Positions 62,574 to 64,000 of a DNA stretch of 64,000 nucleotides are shown here, piece after piece. The first letter of the stretch is position 1. Each line of letters opens with the position of its first letter. Source of the stretch: Ceratobasidium sp. AG-K (Eukaryota; Basidiomycota; Agaricomycetes; Cantharellales; Ceratobasidiaceae); NCBI GenBank assembly GCA_037039685.1, contig JAWNGF010000001.1:9842185-9906184 (forward strand), read 5' to 3'. Under the pieces are notes generated by a model that ran no database searches, was not told the DNA's origin, and was given only the letters and a program-made list of their open reading frames with translations. A program made the position numbers and the translations under genes.

Positions 62574-63651
62574 CTACTTCTTCTTCGAGTTGCCGGATCC
62601 GCTGGCCTTGGGGGGTTGCTCTTTGCCCTTGCCCTTCGCGCGCGACTTCTTCTGCGCAGGGCCATAGTGTAGGGGGGCGGCGAGACCGGTTTTCGGATCG
62701 GTGTGGCCGACCTTGCCCTTCTTGGCAAGAGACTTGGGGCCGGGCTTGACCTTGGGGCCCTTGGGAGGAGGGACCTGGATGCGAGTCAAGCTCAGCACAA
62801 TTACATTGAGGGTATGGACATGTACTTACTTTTTTAGCGCCGGCGACAGCCTTGCGCACCTCAGCGGCGATAAGGGCCTTGACACCCTCGCTCGTGACCT
62901 CCTCAACGTCTCCCATTTCGACATCGGCCGCGTCCTTTAGCGCTGCTTTCCTCTCGGTCTTGTACTTTTCAGCCATGGTTTTGGCCTCCTCAAGTTCAAT
63001 GATCCGAGCGCCAAGGACTGCGACGTCCTTGATGAGCGCGTCCCGTTCAGCTTTTCGGAGTGGGTGAGCTCCATAGGCGATATGCAAGTCATTGCCCTCC
63101 CCCTCAGGAGCAGGGACAACGTGCTTGGCGATCTGCTCGTACCGAGAGCCGATCACCTCAAGCCATTTCGGCCACCAGACTTCTGGCTTCAAGCAGTCGC
63201 GATAAAACATCGCTTCTGCGGCCTTGAGTTCACGGCCCGCTTCCCACGCCGCATCGACGTATTTTTGGTGGGCGGTCGCGACTGCAGCGAATTTCTCCGC
63301 ATGCGAGTCTCGGAACTCCTTTCCCGACTGCCAATCTGGCATGTGGATACCCTTAACAGGGGCCGGGAGTTGTCCGGCATTTAGCAGCGCGTTAAACCGG
63401 TTGACACCGGCTTCGGCTGTTGCCAACTTCTGGGCGTAACCATGAAGTTCCTTGAACGGGCCCCGAAGGACTTCCTTATACGTCAAGGGGACGCAGTCGA
63501 GGACTTCCGTCCAAGACCGGGCGTGAGCGGAAGCGTTGATCCGCACCAACTCGGACTCAACACCCCCATTCAACGCGGTGCCCAAAAGGGCGGGGGACAT
63601 GGCACGGGCGAAAGAGGGGAAACGGGAGGTATCAGCCTTAGAGGACGCCAT
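62574..63651 (-). CDS. ORF1 of the Penelope-like element (spliced, 340 aa)
   Basis: Starts MASSKADTSRFPSFARAMSP. 274 codons precede an intron at 62829-62775 (GTAAGT...CATCCAG, 55 bp); exon 2 adds 66 codons and ends GNSKKK before TAG at 62576-62574. The first exon is helical, with a likely coiled coil at RDALIKDVAVLGARIIELEE onward and a conserved-looking Trp-rich part (CLKPEVWWPKWLEVIGSRY). The second exon is strongly basic (PPPKGPKVKPGPKSLAKKGK, KKSRAKGKGKEQPPK), suited to RNA or DNA binding. It probably acts as a Gag-like nucleic-acid chaperone. If the intron stays in, the frame runs directly into ORF2. Confidence 0.7.
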
Positions 63652-63696
63652 TGAGGGGGGCTTACGATGGTGGATACGAGGGGCTCCAAACGGTTA

Positions 63697-63913
63697 GGTT
63701 AGAAACGGGATGGAACGGAGCGAGTGCGAAGCGCAGCGAGCACGAGCGAAGTGGGGATGAAAGCAAAGGGCTAGCACACAACGTATACTAGCGCTTTCGG
63801 TATGACACCTCATCAGTGCTCATCCCCTTGTTTATATATCTGCTGGGAGCCAAGGAACTCCCACGCTAAGCGGCACGGCGGCCGGCTTGGCGATTTAAGC
63901 GAGATAACCTATC
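63697..63913 (-). repeat. 217-bp terminal repeat, distal copy (A), between ORF1 and the telomere
   Basis: Same sequence as copy B. Here it stops at CCTATC and passes straight into TTAG(TTAGG)n, so it is a 5'-truncated copy attached to a GGTTAGGTTAG tract (63692-63702). Its TATA box points toward ORF1 and could drive it. Confidence 0.9.
63753..63827 (-). ncRNA. Hammerhead ribozyme motif, distal copy
   Basis: Identical to 59523-59597. The TATA box lies about 5-15 bases upstream of the motif, so an RNA starting about 30 bases downstream would lack the 5' half. This copy may act only in read-through RNA from a more distal start. Confidence 0.8.
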
Positions 63914-64000
63914 TTAGTTAGGTTAGGTTAGGTTAGGTTAGGTTAGGTTAGGTTAGGTTAGGTTAGGTTAGGTTAGGTTAGGTTAGGTTAGGTTAGGTTA
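63914..64000 (+). repeat. Telomere, (TTAGG)n
   Basis: TTAG, then 16 full TTAGG units plus TTA to the last base. The G-rich strand runs 5' to 3' toward the window edge, as at a right-hand chromosome end. The unit is five bases, not TTAGGG. Confidence 0.95.

Larger units (their letters stand above)
59467..63691 (-). mobile_element. Coding Penelope-like retroelement without endonuclease (Coprina/Athena-like), telomere-attached
   Basis: Minus-strand element with 5' side toward the chromosome end, the orientation expected if its RNA is copied onto the telomeric G-strand. Contents 5' to 3': leader, ORF1 (63651), reverse transcriptase ORF2, GC-rich 3' region, terminal repeat with hammerhead, then telomere-like DNA. 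No GIY-YIG motif is visible in the C-terminal part. Endonuclease-negative Penelope-like elements at telomeres are known from fungi, rotifers, plants and protists. An alternative is that TTAGG-like sequence at 60200-60234 splits this into two abutting insertions. Confidence 0.75.

Overview
The window is fungal nuclear DNA running to a chromosome end. Genes carry many 45-60 bp GT-AG introns. The families present (Zn2Cys6 activators, a Dal5-type MFS carrier, a chromodomain Ty3/gypsy element with a Tf1-like primer site, an endonuclease-less Penelope-like element) fit an Agaricomycete. My best guess is a Rhizoctonia/Thanatephorus relative; this is inference from gene style, not a database match. 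The last 83 bases are (TTAGG)n with the G-rich strand pointing outward, so the right edge is a real telomere.

Layout. 1-4.8 kb: gene-poor, degraded sequence. 4.8-15.0 kb: a Zn2Cys6 regulator (TF1, minus), VPS20 (ESCRT-III), the U-box cyclophilin PPIL2, COX13 (cytochrome oxidase VIa, divergent from PPIL2) and a Dal5-like transporter. 15.2-31.3 kb: a three-level nest. A Tc1/mariner element (TA target, 93-bp TIRs) contains gypsy element A (target AATAA), which contains gypsy element B (target GGAAA). Removing A leaves exactly 1,619 bp, the length of the uninterrupted Tc1 copy at 47.3-48.9 kb. 31.3-35.6 kb: a secreted-type FMN alpha-hydroxy-acid oxidase gene and its decayed tandem duplicate. 36.2-39.6 kb: RPN2 (proteasome base). 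39.9-51.4 kb: a tandem array of regulators related to TF1 (TF2, TF3, broken TF4, TF5), with the second Tc1 copy inserted just upstream of TF5. 53.0-56.1 kb: a BCAS3-like WD40 protein.

From 56.6 kb outward is subtelomere: short Penelope fragments capped by TTAGG units, an ~84-bp satellite with ABC higher-order structure carrying a small TA-flanked MITE, a host gene cut off beside telomere-like repeats, and a coding Penelope-like element on the minus strand. That element lacks a visible endonuclease domain and is flanked by identical 217-bp direct repeats. Each repeat holds a TATA box and a complete hammerhead ribozyme motif. Buried TTAGG tracts next to element ends look like fossil telomeres from successive rounds of end addition.

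Most notable: (1) the telomere-attached Penelope element with hammerheads, and an intron whose retention would fuse ORF1 to the reverse transcriptase; (2) an extra ORF (ORF3) in both gypsy copies, overprinted on the pol tail, conserved at the protein level and ending in a SUMO-interaction-like motif; (3) Tf1-style self-priming in the gypsy elements; (4) a CACGTG box about 90-110 bp upstream of every intact regulator of the array. Apparent single-base frameshifts beside C-runs in RPN2 and BCAS3 look like sequence errors.
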